A stretch of 23,049 nt of DNA, from contig DATJJB010000491.1 of NCBI GenBank assembly GCA_035492655.1, forward strand, positions 1 to 23,049, in the 5' to 3' direction. Numbering within the stretch: position 1 is the first letter of the stretch; the number at the start of each line of letters is the position of its first letter. This DNA is from Kutzneria sp035492655. Lineage in GTDB: Bacteria; Actinomycetota; Actinomycetes; Mycobacteriales; Pseudonocardiaceae. This document shows positions 22,799 through 23,049 of the stretch, one piece after another. The notes beneath the pieces are model-generated. The model made no database searches. It worked only from the letters and a program-made list of their open reading frames with translations, and had not been told where the DNA came from. The position numbers and the translations under genes are program-made.

Positions 22799-23049
22799 CA
22801 CGCCGCCTCCCGATAGTCCTTGAGGAACACGCCGGCGACCGGCGAACCGTGTTCTCCACGGACGATCGGGTCGTACACCCGGGCGGCACCGTCCACAATG
22901 TCCAGTGTGGTGCGGAAGCCGTCCTCGGCCAGCCGGGCCTTCTTGGGCGCGGGGTTCTCGTCGGTGATCCAGCCGGTGTCGACCGAGCACATGTAGACGC
23001 CCTTGGCGGCCAGCTCGGGCCCGCTGGTCCGGGTCAGCATGTTCAGGGC
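22795..23049 (-). CDS. Short-chain dehydrogenase/reductase, C-terminal part
   Basis: These are the last 84 residues of a gene that continues past the right edge. The segment reads ALNMLTRTSGPELAAKGVYMCSVDTGWITDENPAP, the classical SDR helix after the catalytic Tyr-x3-Lys, followed by the 'VxPGxxxT'-like substrate loop (here VDTGWITDE). It ends with GAARVYDPIVRGEHGSPVAGVFLKDYREAAW. The catalytic tyrosine and the NAD(P) site lie outside the window. An ATG at 23040 is internal and not the true start. The stop overlaps the LRR gene start (GTGA), so the two proteins are probably made together and may interact. Confidence 0.85.
   Translation of the reverse strand, partial: ALNMLTRTSGPELAAKGVYMCSVDTGWITDENPAPKKARLAEDGFRTTLDIVDGAARVYDPIVRGEHGSPVAGVFLKDYREAAW

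Noticed and set aside
1..23049. CRISPR arrays, insertion sequences, integrases or rRNA
   Set aside because: I saw no regularly spaced direct repeats, no transposase or integrase motifs and no rRNA sequence.

Overview
The window is high-GC DNA with strongly GC-biased third codon positions, many GTG starts and gene families typical of filamentous actinomycetes (MmyB-type regulators, a DUF5709 protein, AfsR-like NB-ARC/TPR proteins, GGGTAC-type stress promoters). A Pseudonocardiales-like host such as Amycolatopsis or Kutzneria is my inference; nothing here identifies the species.

Left part (1-4126): the 3' end of a trypsin-like protease gene, then a decayed strip holding remnants of an MmyB-type HTH regulator and a zinc alcohol dehydrogenase on either side of an intact palindrome. 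A 26-bp perfect hairpin follows, then a secreted M1 metallopeptidase. Next is an EamA exporter divergent from a MarR regulator, with two matching operators over two mirror-image overlapping promoters.

Middle part (4127-13768): a large STAND/NB-ARC-TPR protein with a short N-terminal amyloid-like motif, a GNAT acetyltransferase and a secreted HAF-repeat-like protein. Then comes a compact four-gene cluster that looks biosynthetic. A P450 and a RebM-like methyltransferase (ATGA-coupled, minus strand) diverge from a flavin monooxygenase and a thioesterase/ATP-grasp fusion (ATGA-coupled, plus strand). No megasynthase or carrier protein is visible, and the fusion enzyme is the most novel-looking gene here.

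Stress block (13781-17454): a small MscS channel, a DUF5709-DJ-1/PfpI fusion with a coupled 57-aa protein, and a transketolase. Each unit is preceded by a GGGTAC/GGGTAG element of the sigma-B-like type.

Right part (17455-23049): an unrecognised 276-aa protein and an antisense tRNA-like cloverleaf. Then a translationally coupled pair: a DUF2201 VWA/metallopeptidase-like protein and a tandem two-AAA MoxR-like ATPase. Facing them is a ribonuclease-inhibitor-type LRR protein coupled to an SDR cut off by the window edge. The whole looks like an NTP-dependent stress or conflict module. In-frame TTA (bldA-type) codons occur in the STAND gene, the flavin monooxygenase, the DUF2201 gene and the LRR gene. 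I saw none in the other genes, but this was an eye scan.
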